A DNA stretch of 61,737 nucleotides from Litorisediminicola beolgyonensis. Its GTDB lineage: Bacteria; Pseudomonadota; Alphaproteobacteria; Rhodobacterales; Rhodobacteraceae. The notes under the pieces are model-generated. The model did no database searches and was not told where the DNA came from. It saw nothing but the letters and a program-made list of their open reading frames with translations. This document shows, piece by piece, positions 45,686-54,998 of this stretch. Each line of letters opens with the position of its first letter. Within the stretch, counting starts at the first letter, position 1. The position numbers were made by a program, and so were the translations under genes. The stretch covers positions 1-61,737 of the forward strand of contig NZ_JBHTMU010000024.1 of assembly GCF_042679605.1 (NCBI RefSeq), in the 5' to 3' direction.

Positions 45686-47203
45686 TCAATCCCGCCAAAG
45701 CTCGGGCGTGATCATCGCGACGATGGCCAGAACCTCGAGCCGACCGAGCACCATCGCCGCGCAGAGAAGCGCCTTGGTGCTGTCGGCCATCTGCGCGATC
45801 TGGATCGGCATTTCGGTGGCGAAGGTGACGAGCGGGCCGGTATTGGTGAGCATCGCCGCGGACAGGACGAAGGCCGGCTCGAACCTGACACCGGTGAGCG
45901 AGAGCGCCAGCACCGTGCCGGTCACGGTCAGCGCGAAGATCATGAAGAACACCCAGGCGATGAACGCACCCTCGCGGCGGGTGCGGCGGCTCAGAAGCCC
46001 CGAGCGGCCGACCGAGCTTGGGTGGATGAGCTTTTCAAGCTCGCGACGGCCGTTCAGGTAGAGGATGAACACGCGCAGGAGCTTCACGCCCCCCGCCGTG
46101 GTCGCGACGCCTCCGCCGGTCACCGCCAGGGCCATCAGGATCAGGCCCGGCGTGTCGAGCCCCGACCAGTTCTGCGCGCGCGCCCAATCGACGCTTTCGA
46201 ACCCGGTCGTGGTCAGGAACGAGAGCGTGGTGAAGACCGCGCCCCAGAACGCGCGGAACGCGGCGATCAGGTCCTCTTCCTCGCCGACCTCGAAGCTTGC
46301 GAGCCAGTGGCGCAGGAACAGGGCCGAGGGCACGAGGATGGTGATCATCAGCCCCATGCGGAACTCCGGATCGTACCAGAGACCGGTGCGCCGCGCCGCC
46401 GAGGTGTCGTTCGAGAAGGTCAGCCGCGAGAGCGCGAAAAGGAGGAAACAGAAGACGATCACCTCGCCGCCGAGGCCCGCCTCGGAGCGCGCGATCCCTC
46501 CGACCGGCGAGATGCCCGAGGTCGCCATCACCGACATCGCGTGGCAGAGCGCCACGAAGGGCCGCTCGCCCGCGACCGCCAGGAGCACGAAGAGCGCGCC
46601 TGTCAGCATCGCATAGACCGGGACCAGTGCCGCGACCGCGCGCGCCAGCCTCTGGCGCGGGTCCGACTGGTCGCGATGCGCCGCACCCGGCGCCGCGGCC
46701 TGTCCGGGTTCGGAGACCGCCGTGACCTCGAAGCCGCCGAGCGTCAGCGGCGCGAGGATGGCCGAGGCCGCGATCCAGAGAAGCAGCCCCCCGAGCCAGC
46801 CCACCAGCGCCCGCCAAAGATGCTCGGCCCCCGAAAGGCGCGCGGGGTCGAAGAGCGTCGCGCCCGTCGTCGTGAGCGCCGAGACCATCTCGAAATAGGC
46901 GTTGAGAAAACTCGTCGTGCGCACCGCCTCGTGGAAGGGGATCGCCAGGATGGCGGGCAGGAGGATGTAGCCCAGCAGCAGCGCCAGGAGCTGGCGCAGC
47001 GGGTTGCGGTTGTGCTCGCGTCCCGCCAGCGCCACCGCTACCAGCGCGGTGAGCACCAGCCCGATGATCGCGGCATAGAGGAACGCCCGCGCGTCGTGGT
47101 GGTCGTTCAATTTCAGCGCGTAGCCCGCCGGGACCAGCATTGCCAGCGACGCGATCCCGGTGAAAAGAAGGATCAGCGGCAGGGACAGCAGGAAACGGGG
47201 CAT
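45686..47203 (-). CDS. trkH: Potassium uptake protein TrkH
   Basis: Membrane K+ translocation subunit of 505 residues with about ten helices and four degenerate P-loops (TTTGATLFDPARL; ATSGISPVGG; TTTGFESVDW; TGGGVATTAGGVK). It works with the TrkA regulatory subunit. MPRFLLSL at 47203 is chosen over a longer frame from 47269 because it starts one base after the trkA stop. In the conserved alphaproteobacterial order trkA follows ntrX; trkH here joins it. Confidence 0.93.
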   Translation of the reverse strand: MPRFLLSLPLILLFTGIASLAMLVPAGYALKLNDHHDARAFLYAAIIGLVLTALVAVALAGREHNRNPLRQLLALLLGYILLPAILAIPFHEAVRTTSFLNAYFEMVSALTTTGATLFDPARLSGAEHLWRALVGWLGGLLLWIAASAILAPLTLGGFEVTAVSEPGQAAAPGAAHRDQSDPRQRLARAVAALVPVYAMLTGALFVLLAVAGERPFVALCHAMSVMATSGISPVGGIARSEAGLGGEVIVFCFLLFALSRLTFSNDTSAARRTGLWYDPEFRMGLMITILVPSALFLRHWLASFEVGEEEDLIAAFRAFWGAVFTTLSFLTTTGFESVDWARAQNWSGLDTPGLILMALAVTGGGVATTAGGVKLLRVFILYLNGRRELEKLIHPSSVGRSGLLSRRTRREGAFIAWVFFMIFALTVTGTVLALSLTGVRFEPAFVLSAAMLTNTGPLVTFATEMPIQIAQMADSTKALLCAAMVLGRLEVLAIVAMITPELWRD

Positions 47204-47204
47204 T

Positions 47205-48581
47205 TCAGAAGAAATCGATGGAGACCTGCAGGAGCCGCTCCACTTCCGCGACGTCCTTCGAGAGCGCAAAGATGACGATCAGATCGCCCTCTTCAATGCG
47301 CAGATCGCCGGTGATCTTGACCACTTTGCCTTCCTTGGCGACCGCGCCGACCAGAACGCCTTCCGGGAAGTCGATGTCGCGGATCTTCGTTCCGGCGATG
47401 GGCGAGGTCGACAGCACCTCGGCCTCGATCACCTCGGCCTCGGCGTCGCCGATGGAATAGACCGAGCGCACGCGACCATGGCGGATGTGGCGCAGGATCG
47501 AACTGACGGTGGTGGCGCGCGGGTTGATATAGGCGTCGATCCCCAGGGGCTCCATGAGGGGCACCAGCGTGGGGTCGTTGATCAGCGCGATGGCCATGCG
47601 GCAGCCCTCGGCCTTGGCGCGCACCGCCGCGAGCATGTTGGTCTTGTCGTCGTCGGTGACGCAGAGCACCGCGTCGGCGCGGTCGATATTGGCCTCGGCC
47701 AGAAGCGAGGAATCGAGACCGTCGCCATGGAGCACGATGGTCTTCTCCAGCGCCTCGGCGGCCACTTCCGCGATCCGGCGGTTCTTCTCGATCACCTTGG
47801 CGCGCACGCGCTGGGCCCGGTTCTCGAGGTTCTTGGCGACCATGAGCCCGACATTGCCGCCGCCGATCAGGACGACCCGCTCCTGCGACAGGACCGGCTT
47901 GTCGAAGATCTCGAGCGTGCGACGGATATCGTCGGAATGGACCATCACATAGGCGCTGTCGCCGACGAAAAGCTGATCGCGCGGCTCGGGCGCGAAGAGC
48001 GTGCCTTCTCGGCGCACGGCGACGACGACCGAGCGCAGGGTCGAGAAGAGATCGGTCAACTGCCTGAGCGGCGTGTTCACCACCGGGCATTCGGCGTCGA
48101 TGGTCAGGCCCAGAAGCTGCGCCCGCCCGTCGAGGAAGACCTCGGTATCGAAGGCCGCGGGCGCGCCGAGGCGCTGGAGGGCGGCGTCGGCCACCTCGCG
48201 TTCGGGGCTGATCACCACGTCGATGGGCAGGTGATCGCGGCGATAGAGATCGGAATAGATCGCGGTCAGGTAGCTCTGCGAGCGGAGCCGGGCGATCTTG
48301 CGCGGGATCGAGAAGATCGAGTGGGCCACCTGGCAGGTGACCATGTTGACCTCGTCGGAATGGGTCGCGGCGATGATCATGTCCGCGTCCTCTGCGCCCG
48401 CGCGCTCAAGCACGTCGGGATAGGACGCGAAGCCCGCGATGCCCTGCACGTCGAGCGTATCGGTGGCACGGCGCACGAGATCGGGATTGTTGTCGACGAC
48501 GGTGACGTCGTTCCTCTCGCCCGAGAGGTGGCGGGCGATCTGCCAGCCGACCTGGCCCGCGCCGCAAATGATGACCTTCAT
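47205..48581 (-). CDS. trkA: Trk system potassium uptake regulator TrkA
   Basis: Cytoplasmic NAD(H)/ATP-binding gate ring subunit of 458 residues with two RCK (TrkA-N plus TrkA-C) repeats. First NAD motif GAGQVGWQIARHLS (about 7-20), second GGGNVGLMVAKNLE near 236-249. It controls TrkH, whose gene starts one base after. Linked downstream of ntrX. Confidence 0.95.
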   Translation of the reverse strand: MKVIICGAGQVGWQIARHLSGERNDVTVVDNNPDLVRRATDTLDVQGIAGFASYPDVLERAGAEDADMIIAATHSDEVNMVTCQVAHSIFSIPRKIARLRSQSYLTAIYSDLYRRDHLPIDVVISPEREVADAALQRLGAPAAFDTEVFLDGRAQLLGLTIDAECPVVNTPLRQLTDLFSTLRSVVVAVRREGTLFAPEPRDQLFVGDSAYVMVHSDDIRRTLEIFDKPVLSQERVVLIGGGNVGLMVAKNLENRAQRVRAKVIEKNRRIAEVAAEALEKTIVLHGDGLDSSLLAEANIDRADAVLCVTDDDKTNMLAAVRAKAEGCRMAIALINDPTLVPLMEPLGIDAYINPRATTVSSILRHIRHGRVRSVYSIGDAEAEVIEAEVLSTSPIAGTKIRDIDFPEGVLVGAVAKEGKVVKITGDLRIEEGDLIVIFALSKDVAEVERLLQVSIDFF

Positions 48582-48686
48582 GCCCTGCCTTCAATGCCGG
48601 GGATCTTCGATGTTCCGGTCTGACAGGTAACGCGCGGCGGGTCAACGGAGCGCGGCGTCCCTGCGCACGGGACCACGACCGGACCG

Positions 48687-48729
48687 CTGGCAGGGACGCA
48701 TCGCGCCCCTGCCCCGAGGTCCCTGTCAG
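48687..48729 (-). other. Hairpin at the ntrX 3' end
   Basis: CTGGCAGGGAC (48687-48697) pairs with GTCCCTGTCAG (48719-48729) with one G-U pair, a 21-base loop, spanning the ntrX stop codon. No T-run follows, so it is a weak terminator or mRNA 3' stabiliser candidate between ntrX and trkA. Confidence 0.35.
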
Positions 48730-50153
48730 GAGGCCTTGCGTTGCGGCTCGGGCTCTTCTTCCTCGACATGCGCGACGCGCGCGCCGCCCTTGGCCGAGGT
48801 GACGACGCCGAGGCTCTTGAGCTTGCGGTGCAGCGCCGAGCGCTCCATGCCGACGAAGCTGGCGGTGCGGCTGATATTGCCGCCGAACCGGTTGATCTGC
48901 GTGAGCAGGTATTCGCGTTCGAAGGCCTCGCGCGCCTCGCGCAGCGGCAGGGTGGCCAGCGCCCCCGAGAGGACGACGCGCCCCTCCTCGGAGCCGGACG
49001 GCCCGGTGTCCTGAGGCAGCTCGCGCGCCTCGATCGCGTCGGTGCCGTCGCCGAGGATCAGCACCCGCTCGATCAGGTTCTTCAGCTGGCGCACGTTCCC
49101 GGGCCAGATCATGGTCTGCAGGAGCGCCACCGCCTCGTCGGAGATCTCGCGCAGCGGCAGGCCCTGGGCCTTGTTGAAGAGCCCGACGAAATGCCGCGCG
49201 AGAAGCGGGATGTCCTCGCGCCGGTCCTCGAGGCTCGGCACCGAGATCGGCACCACGTTCAGGCGGTGATAGAGCTCCTGGCGGAAGGTGCCCGCGGCGA
49301 TCTCATGGGCGAGGTCGCGGTTGGTCGAGGAGATCACCCTCAGGTCCACCCGCACCTTGTCCTGACCGCCGACGCGCTGGAACTGCTGGTCGACCAGCAC
49401 CCGCAGGATCTTCGACTGGGTGCCGAGCGGCATGTCCGCGACCTCGTCGAAAAAGACGACGCCGCCATGGGCCTGCTCCAGAAGCCCGGGCTCGATCCCG
49501 CGATCCGCGGTTTCGCGGCCGAAGAGGATCTCTTCCATCTGCTCGGGCGCGATATTGGCGCAGTTGACGGTGATGAAGGGCCCCTGCGCACGGCCCGACT
49601 TGGCGTGGATGTAGCGGGCCGCGACCTCCTTGCCTGCACCGGCGGGACCCGTCAGCATCACCCGTCCGTTCGATTTGGTGACCTTGTCGAGCTGGCTGAC
49701 GAGACCGCGGAATGAGGCGCAATCGCCGATCATCTCGGCGGTCTGGGTCTCGCGGCGCTTGAGGCTCTGGTTCTCGCGACGGAGGCGCGAGGTTTCCATC
49801 GCGCGCCGGATGACCACCAGAAGCTGGTCGATGTTGAAGGGCTTCTCGATGAAGTCGTAGGCGCCCTGCTTGATCGCCGCGACCGCGATCTCGATATTGC
49901 CGTGACCCGAGATGATGACCACCGGGATGCCGGGATTGTCGCGCTTGACGGTCTTGAGGATGTCGATCCCGTCCATCTTGCTGTCCTTCAGCCAGATATC
50001 GAGGATGATCAGCGCCGGAGGCTCGCCGTTGATCTCGGCCATTGCCTCGTTCGAGGTCCCGGCCAGACGCGTGGTGTAGCCCTCGTCCTCGAGGATGTCC
50101 CCGATCAATTCCCGGATGTCCCGCTCGTCGTCGACGATCAGAATGTCGCCCAT
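48726..50153 (-). CDS. ntrX: Nitrogen response regulator NtrX
   Basis: Response regulator of 475 residues: receiver domain (1-120; phospho-acceptor Asp52 in ILDIWLKD), AAA+ domain (140-370; Walker A GPAGAGKE, Walker B VVFFDEVAD) and a Fis-type helix-turn-helix (about 430-455, ISRTASFVGMERSALHRKLK). The GAFTGA loop is absent: LFGRETADRG runs straight into LLEQAHGG. ATG 50153 is set by AAAGGA. Paired with NtrY kinase, whose stop lies 16 bases upstream. Expected role is nitrogen and redox control. Confidence 0.94.
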   Translation of the reverse strand: MGDILIVDDERDIRELIGDILEDEGYTTRLAGTSNEAMAEINGEPPALIILDIWLKDSKMDGIDILKTVKRDNPGIPVVIISGHGNIEIAVAAIKQGAYDFIEKPFNIDQLLVVIRRAMETSRLRRENQSLKRRETQTAEMIGDCASFRGLVSQLDKVTKSNGRVMLTGPAGAGKEVAARYIHAKSGRAQGPFITVNCANIAPEQMEEILFGRETADRGIEPGLLEQAHGGVVFFDEVADMPLGTQSKILRVLVDQQFQRVGGQDKVRVDLRVISSTNRDLAHEIAAGTFRQELYHRLNVVPISVPSLEDRREDIPLLARHFVGLFNKAQGLPLREISDEAVALLQTMIWPGNVRQLKNLIERVLILGDGTDAIEARELPQDTGPSGSEEGRVVLSGALATLPLREAREAFEREYLLTQINRFGGNISRTASFVGMERSALHRKLKSLGVVTSAKGGARVAHVEEEEPEPQRKAS

Positions 50154-50169
50154 GTCGTAAATCCTTTCC

Positions 50170-52488
50170 TCAAACCGTGTCCACTGCTCGTTCGGCCGCC
50201 TCTTTCGGGCCGGTGTGCCCGAGCGGAAGGCGGACCACCGCCATCGCTCCGGCATGAGACGCGCCGCCGAACACCGGCGCATCCTCGAGGGCCAGCGTTC
50301 CGCCGTGCTCCTCGATAATCTTCTTGACGATGGGCAGGCCGAGGCCGGTGCCCTTGTCGCGGGTCGTCACGTACGGCTCGAAGAGCCGCGCGCGGTCCTC
50401 GGGCAGCCCGATGCCATTGTCGGCGATGCGGATGACGGCGCGGCCGTCTTCGAGCGCCATGCCGACATGGATCTCGGGCGCGAACCCCTCGGGCGCGCCC
50501 TGCTCCACCAGGCTCTCGATCGCCTCGCCTGCATTCTTGATGAGGTTGGTCAGCGCCTGGCTGATCATCGTGGCGTCTAACTCCGCCGGAACCGCCTGCC
50601 GCGGCAGGTCGGTGACGAAGCGCACATCCGGCTGGCCGGTCTCTTGCAGGAGCACCGCGCCGCGCAGGAGATCGGCCAGATCCTCGGGATTGGTCTCGGG
50701 CTCGGGCATCCGCGCGAATTTGGAGAACTCGTCGACGATCCGGCGCAGGTCATTGGTCTGCCGCACGATGACCTCGGTCATCTGGTCGAGCCGCTCGGCC
50801 TCGGTCTCGTCGAGCCCCTTGCGGAACTTGCGCTTGATCCGCTCGGCCGAGAGCTGGATCGGCGTCAGCGGGTTCTTGATCTCATGCGCGATCCGCCGCG
50901 CCACGTCGCCCCAGGCCGCCATCCGCTGCGCGCTGACCAGATCGGTCACGTCATCAAAGGCGACCACGTAACCCTCGAGGCTGTCATCCTCGCGCCGCCG
51001 TGGCGAGACGCGGACCAGGAGATGTTCGAGACTGCCGGACCGCGACAGCTTGACCTCTTCCTGCACGACCTCCGCGCCGGTGTCGCGCAGACGATCGAAA
51101 AGCGGCGTGAACTCGGGCACCGCGACCGAGAGCGGCAGGCTGTCTTGCTCCTGGTCGCTGGACCAGCCCAGAAGCTTTTCGGCGGAGCGGTTGACGAAGG
51201 TGATCCGGCCCTCGGGGTCAAGCCCCACGACCCCGGAGGTAACGGAGGTCAGAACCGAGTCGAAGAGCCGCTGCCGGCGCTCGATCTGCCTTGTGTTGTC
51301 GAGAAGCGTCTGCCGCTGGCCTTTGAGCTGCCGCGTCATCTGGTTGAAGTACCGCCCCAGCATGGCGATCTCGTCATCGCCCTCGTCCTCGAGCACCTGC
51401 ACGTCCAGATCGCCCGCGCCGACGCGCTGCGCCGCACCGGCCAGACGCCCGACGGGCCGCGACAGCCGCTCGGCGAACCAGAGACCCAGCCAGATCGCGG
51501 CGAGGATAAGCAGCACCGCGAAGCCCAGGTAGAGCAGCGCGAAATCGAAGAGCCGACGTCCGCGCTCGCTTTCCTGCTGCTGGTAGAAGCGCGCGGTCTC
51601 CTGCGTGTCGTCGAGAAGGTTGAGGATGCCGCCATCGACTTCGCGGCTGACGTAGAGGAACCGGTCCACGAAAGCGTCGAGCGGGATCAGCGCGCGGAAC
51701 TCGTTGTTCGACCAGTCCTCTATCACCGCCGCTCCTTGCGTCTCGGCCTCGGCGATCTTCGCCGCGCCCGGATCCTCGAAGTCGAAGAGATACGAGCGCT
51801 CGCCCCGGGCCCGGATCGTGCCTTCGCCGTCGATCACATAGGCTTCGCGGAGACCGCGCTGGATCTGTCCCTGCCCGCTCGACAGGACCTGCCGCAGCTC
51901 GCCATCGTCCATGAAGGGGGCGGCGCGCCGGTTGGCATCAAGGAAGGCCGCAAGCGCGGTCGCGTCCTGGATCAGGTCTTCGCGATGCTCGAGCTCATAG
52001 GCCTCGGCGGCCGAGAGCGAGGCGCCGACCACGTTCGACACGCGGGTCGAGAACCAGGTCTCGAGACCGACGTTGATGGTCAGGACGGCAAAGACCGCGA
52101 CGGTGATCGTCGGCAAGAGCGCCATCAGCGCGAAGACGCCGGTCAGGCGCAGGTGCAACCGCGATCCGGCCGATTGCGCGCGCCGCGCAGACACCATCCG
52201 GGCAAGCGCGCTCATCACCAGCGCGGCCAGAAGCAGGACATAGACGAGATCGGCGAGAAGGATGAAGCGCAGCGCCATGCTCTGCGACGAGCCGCGATCC
52301 AGAGGACCCAGCACCAGATAGGTCGTCACCGCGAGGACAGGTCCGAGAAAGACAAGCCCCAGGGTGAACGCGTTCTGGACGCGCCTCTGTCGCCTGAGCT
52401 TTGCCAGGCGAGTCCAGTTCAGACTCCGTGCTCGGGTGGCCACAGCCGCCTCTCGAATTGATGACTGCTCGATGCAGCCAACCGCCAT
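50170..52488 (-). CDS. ntrY: Nitrogen sensor histidine kinase NtrY
   Basis: Membrane kinase of about 772 residues: N-terminal helices (two clusters within 30-150), a periplasmic or linker sensor, another helix near 300, HAMP, PAS, HisKA (phospho-His in RRIAHEIKNPLTPIQLSAE) and ATPase domain (NLIKNAGEAIESL; ADNGIGLP; TTRDKGTGLGLPIVKK). ATG 52488 is preferred as GGAGAG lies about 10 bases upstream. GTG 52527 would add 13 residues but lacks a ribosome binding site. Partner of NtrX. Confidence 0.93.
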   Translation of the reverse strand: MAVGCIEQSSIREAAVATRARSLNWTRLAKLRRQRRVQNAFTLGLVFLGPVLAVTTYLVLGPLDRGSSQSMALRFILLADLVYVLLLAALVMSALARMVSARRAQSAGSRLHLRLTGVFALMALLPTITVAVFAVLTINVGLETWFSTRVSNVVGASLSAAEAYELEHREDLIQDATALAAFLDANRRAAPFMDDGELRQVLSSGQGQIQRGLREAYVIDGEGTIRARGERSYLFDFEDPGAAKIAEAETQGAAVIEDWSNNEFRALIPLDAFVDRFLYVSREVDGGILNLLDDTQETARFYQQQESERGRRLFDFALLYLGFAVLLILAAIWLGLWFAERLSRPVGRLAGAAQRVGAGDLDVQVLEDEGDDEIAMLGRYFNQMTRQLKGQRQTLLDNTRQIERRQRLFDSVLTSVTSGVVGLDPEGRITFVNRSAEKLLGWSSDQEQDSLPLSVAVPEFTPLFDRLRDTGAEVVQEEVKLSRSGSLEHLLVRVSPRRREDDSLEGYVVAFDDVTDLVSAQRMAAWGDVARRIAHEIKNPLTPIQLSAERIKRKFRKGLDETEAERLDQMTEVIVRQTNDLRRIVDEFSKFARMPEPETNPEDLADLLRGAVLLQETGQPDVRFVTDLPRQAVPAELDATMISQALTNLIKNAGEAIESLVEQGAPEGFAPEIHVGMALEDGRAVIRIADNGIGLPEDRARLFEPYVTTRDKGTGLGLPIVKKIIEEHGGTLALEDAPVFGGASHAGAMAVVRLPLGHTGPKEAAERAVDTV

Positions 52489-52542
52489 ATCTTGTGGTCT
52501 CTCCGGAGCAACCGGCCCCGTGGCCACGTTTCTGTTGCGGTT

Positions 52543-53913
52543 TTACATCAATTTGCGGCGTCGTGTCACGCGGATATCGAGATCGGTGATCTTCTTTCTC
52601 AGGGTGTTTCGATTGATTCCCAGCAAATCCGCACACTTGGCCTGATTTCCTCCGGTGGCGTCGAGTGCGATTTCTATGAGCGGTGCCTCAACTTCGCGCA
52701 AAATCCGGGCATAGAGGCCCGGCGGAGGCAGCATATTGCCGTGCAGATCGAAGTAGCGCCGCAGATGTCGGGCCACGGAGGTGCCGAGTTTTTCCGAATC
52801 TCCGCCCCTCAGGATCGGGCCGGTATCGGGCTGGTTGCCGAGCACCGCCTCGACCTCGGAGCGCGTGATTTCGTCGGCGCGGCTGGTGAGGCTGAGCCGC
52901 CGCACCGCGTTCTCGAGCTGGCGCACGTTGCCGGGCCAGGAATACTGCCGGAACAGCTCGGCCGCGTCCGCCGACAGCCAGCGCTTGGCGCCACCGTCGC
53001 GCTCGGCGCGCAGAAGGAAATGTTCGGTCAGAAGCGCGATGTCGTCGACACGCTCGCGCAGCGACGGAACCGAGATCGTGGCGCCCGACATCCGGTAGTA
53101 GAGATCGCGGCGGACATGGCCGTCCTCCATCGCCTGGGCCAGATCGGTCTGGCTGGTGGCCATGAAGCGCGGCACATGCTCGCCCGGCACATCCATCATC
53201 CGCACCAGCCGCGCCTGAACCTCGTCCTCGATATCCGAGATCTCGTCGATCAGGAGCGTGCCGCCCTTGACCCGCGCCAGCACCCGCGCGGGGCCTTCGA
53301 GATCGGACAGATCCGCGCCGGTCGCGACCACGAAGGGCAAGGTTCGCCGGTCCGAGAAATCGTGGATCGCCTTCGCGATCAGGGATTTACCGGTCCCGCT
53401 TTCACCGGTGATCAGGACCGGGAGATCGGTGTTCATCACCTTGGCGACCAGCCGGTAAAGCGCCTGCATCGCTGCGGTTTTGCCTACGAGCGGCAGTTCC
53501 TCGGGCCCGTCCGCGCCGACGACGGGCTCGTCCCGGCGCGGCGCACGACGGCGGTTTTCGAGCGCCTTGGCGGTGCGCTTCATCAGGTCCGGCAGGTCGA
53601 AGGGCTTCGGCAGGTAGTCATAGGCCTCGGCCTCGGCGGCCTGGATCGCGGTCATGATCGTGTTCTGCGCCGAGATCACGATCACCGGCAGGTCGGGCCG
53701 GTCCGTGTGAATTTTCGGCAGCATTTCCAGCCCGTTGCCATCCGGCATGACCACGTCCGAGATCACCACGTCGCCCTTACCCTCGCCGACCCAGCGCATC
53801 AGCGTGGTCAGCGACGAGGTCGCGTGCACCTTGCACCCCGCGCGGGTCAGGGCCTGGGTCAGGACCGTGCGGATCGTGCGGTCGTCATCGGCGACAAGGA
53901 TCGTGCCATCCAT
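52543..53913 (-). CDS. ntrC: Nitrogen regulator NtrC, sigma54-independent type
   Basis: Response regulator of 456 residues: receiver (phospho-acceptor Asp53 in VISDVVMPD), AAA+ domain (Walker A GESGTGKS, Walker B LLIDEISD) and Fis-type helix-turn-helix (GGNQAKCADLLGINRNTLRK). The stretch that should contain GAFTGA is missing: ADLSDLEGPARVLARVKGG leads directly to Walker B. Rhodobacter NtrC has the same deletion and activates the housekeeping RNA polymerase. The ATG shares one base with the ntrB stop (TGATG). Confidence 0.95.
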   Translation of the reverse strand: MDGTILVADDDRTIRTVLTQALTRAGCKVHATSSLTTLMRWVGEGKGDVVISDVVMPDGNGLEMLPKIHTDRPDLPVIVISAQNTIMTAIQAAEAEAYDYLPKPFDLPDLMKRTAKALENRRRAPRRDEPVVGADGPEELPLVGKTAAMQALYRLVAKVMNTDLPVLITGESGTGKSLIAKAIHDFSDRRTLPFVVATGADLSDLEGPARVLARVKGGTLLIDEISDIEDEVQARLVRMMDVPGEHVPRFMATSQTDLAQAMEDGHVRRDLYYRMSGATISVPSLRERVDDIALLTEHFLLRAERDGGAKRWLSADAAELFRQYSWPGNVRQLENAVRRLSLTSRADEITRSEVEAVLGNQPDTGPILRGGDSEKLGTSVARHLRRYFDLHGNMLPPPGLYARILREVEAPLIEIALDATGGNQAKCADLLGINRNTLRKKITDLDIRVTRRRKLM

Positions 53914-54998
53914 CAGTCGGTCTCCTTCAAATGTCGCGGCGCCAAAGGCAGGGAGATGCGGAACAGCGTCTTGCCCGGCACGCTGTCGACGGAAATCCAC
54001 CCGTCATGGTCGGAAATGATCTTGGAGACGAGCGCCAGCCCGAGGCCGGTGCCGTTCTCCTTGCCCGACACGAAGGGGTCGAAGATATCGCCCTTAATGT
54101 CGGGCGGCAGGCCCGGGCCGTCGTCGATCACCTCGATCTGCAACGGCAGTTTCTGGCCGGACCCGTCGGCCCGGCGCAGGCGGAAGCTGTGCTCGTAGAA
54201 GGTATGCAGCCGGATCGTCCCGCCCTCTTTCGGATCAGCGGCTTCCGAGGCGTTCTTGAGAAGGTTCAGCACCACTTGCAAGAGCTGGTCGGGATCGCCC
54301 CAGGCCATCGGCAGCGAGGGGTCGTAATCCTCGATGATCTTCATGTGACCGCCGAACCCCAGAAGCGCGGAGCGCCGCGCGCGATCGAGAACGTCGTGGA
54401 TGTTCACCGGCTTGCGCTCGGGCGCGGAAAGGTTGCCGAACTGCTCCACCTGCTCGAGAAGCTTCACGATGCGCCGGGTCTCGGCGACGATCAGGTCGGT
54501 TAGCTCCAGGTCGTCCTTCGAGAGGCTCATCGACAGAAGCTGCGCTGCACCCGCAATGCCCGCGAGAGGGTTCTTGATCTCGTGGGCCAGCATCTCGGCC
54601 ATGCCGATGGCGCTCTTGGCGGCGGATTTGACCGAGTGGCTCTGGGTCATCCGGCCCGCCAACTCGCGCGGCGAGATCAGCATGATCATCCAGCCGGTCT
54701 GCCCGGTCAGCGGCGCGATCTGCAATGAGCAGACCAGAGGCGCGCGGCTGCCCGTGCCCACGTCGACATCGTTGACGAAAAGCGGCGTGCCCTTCTCGCG
54801 GGCGCGGGCGAAACTCTCTTCCAGCGGCGCGTCGACGGCGAGACGGTCCCAGACCGGTTGGCCCATGAGCCATTTGGCCGAGTTGTTCAGGAACCCCTCC
54901 GCCGCCGGGTTCAGATCGGCGATGCGGTCCTGGCCGTCGATCAGGATCGCGGGGACCGGAAGCGAGGACCAGAGCGCGAGATCGAGGGCGTCCTTCAT
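53913..54998 (-). CDS. ntrB: Nitrogen sensor histidine kinase NtrB
   Basis: Cytoplasmic kinase of 361 residues: N-terminal PAS domain (about 8-120), HisKA with phospho-His in EMLAHEIKNPLAGIAGAAQL, and ATPase domain (NLLKNASEAAD; DDGPGLPP; GTGLGLALVSK). It phosphorylates NtrC under nitrogen limitation and is governed by PII proteins. The start overlaps the dusB stop (ATGA). No membrane segment, as expected. Confidence 0.95.
   Translation of the reverse strand: MKDALDLALWSSLPVPAILIDGQDRIADLNPAAEGFLNNSAKWLMGQPVWDRLAVDAPLEESFARAREKGTPLFVNDVDVGTGSRAPLVCSLQIAPLTGQTGWMIMLISPRELAGRMTQSHSVKSAAKSAIGMAEMLAHEIKNPLAGIAGAAQLLSMSLSKDDLELTDLIVAETRRIVKLLEQVEQFGNLSAPERKPVNIHDVLDRARRSALLGFGGHMKIIEDYDPSLPMAWGDPDQLLQVVLNLLKNASEAADPKEGGTIRLHTFYEHSFRLRRADGSGQKLPLQIEVIDDGPGLPPDIKGDIFDPFVSGKENGTGLGLALVSKIISDHDGWISVDSVPGKTLFRISLPLAPRHLKETD

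Noticed and set aside
45515..47275. 586-residue plus-strand frame opposite trkH
   Set aside because: Charge-rich sequence with no fold; trkH on the other strand has P-loops and helices.
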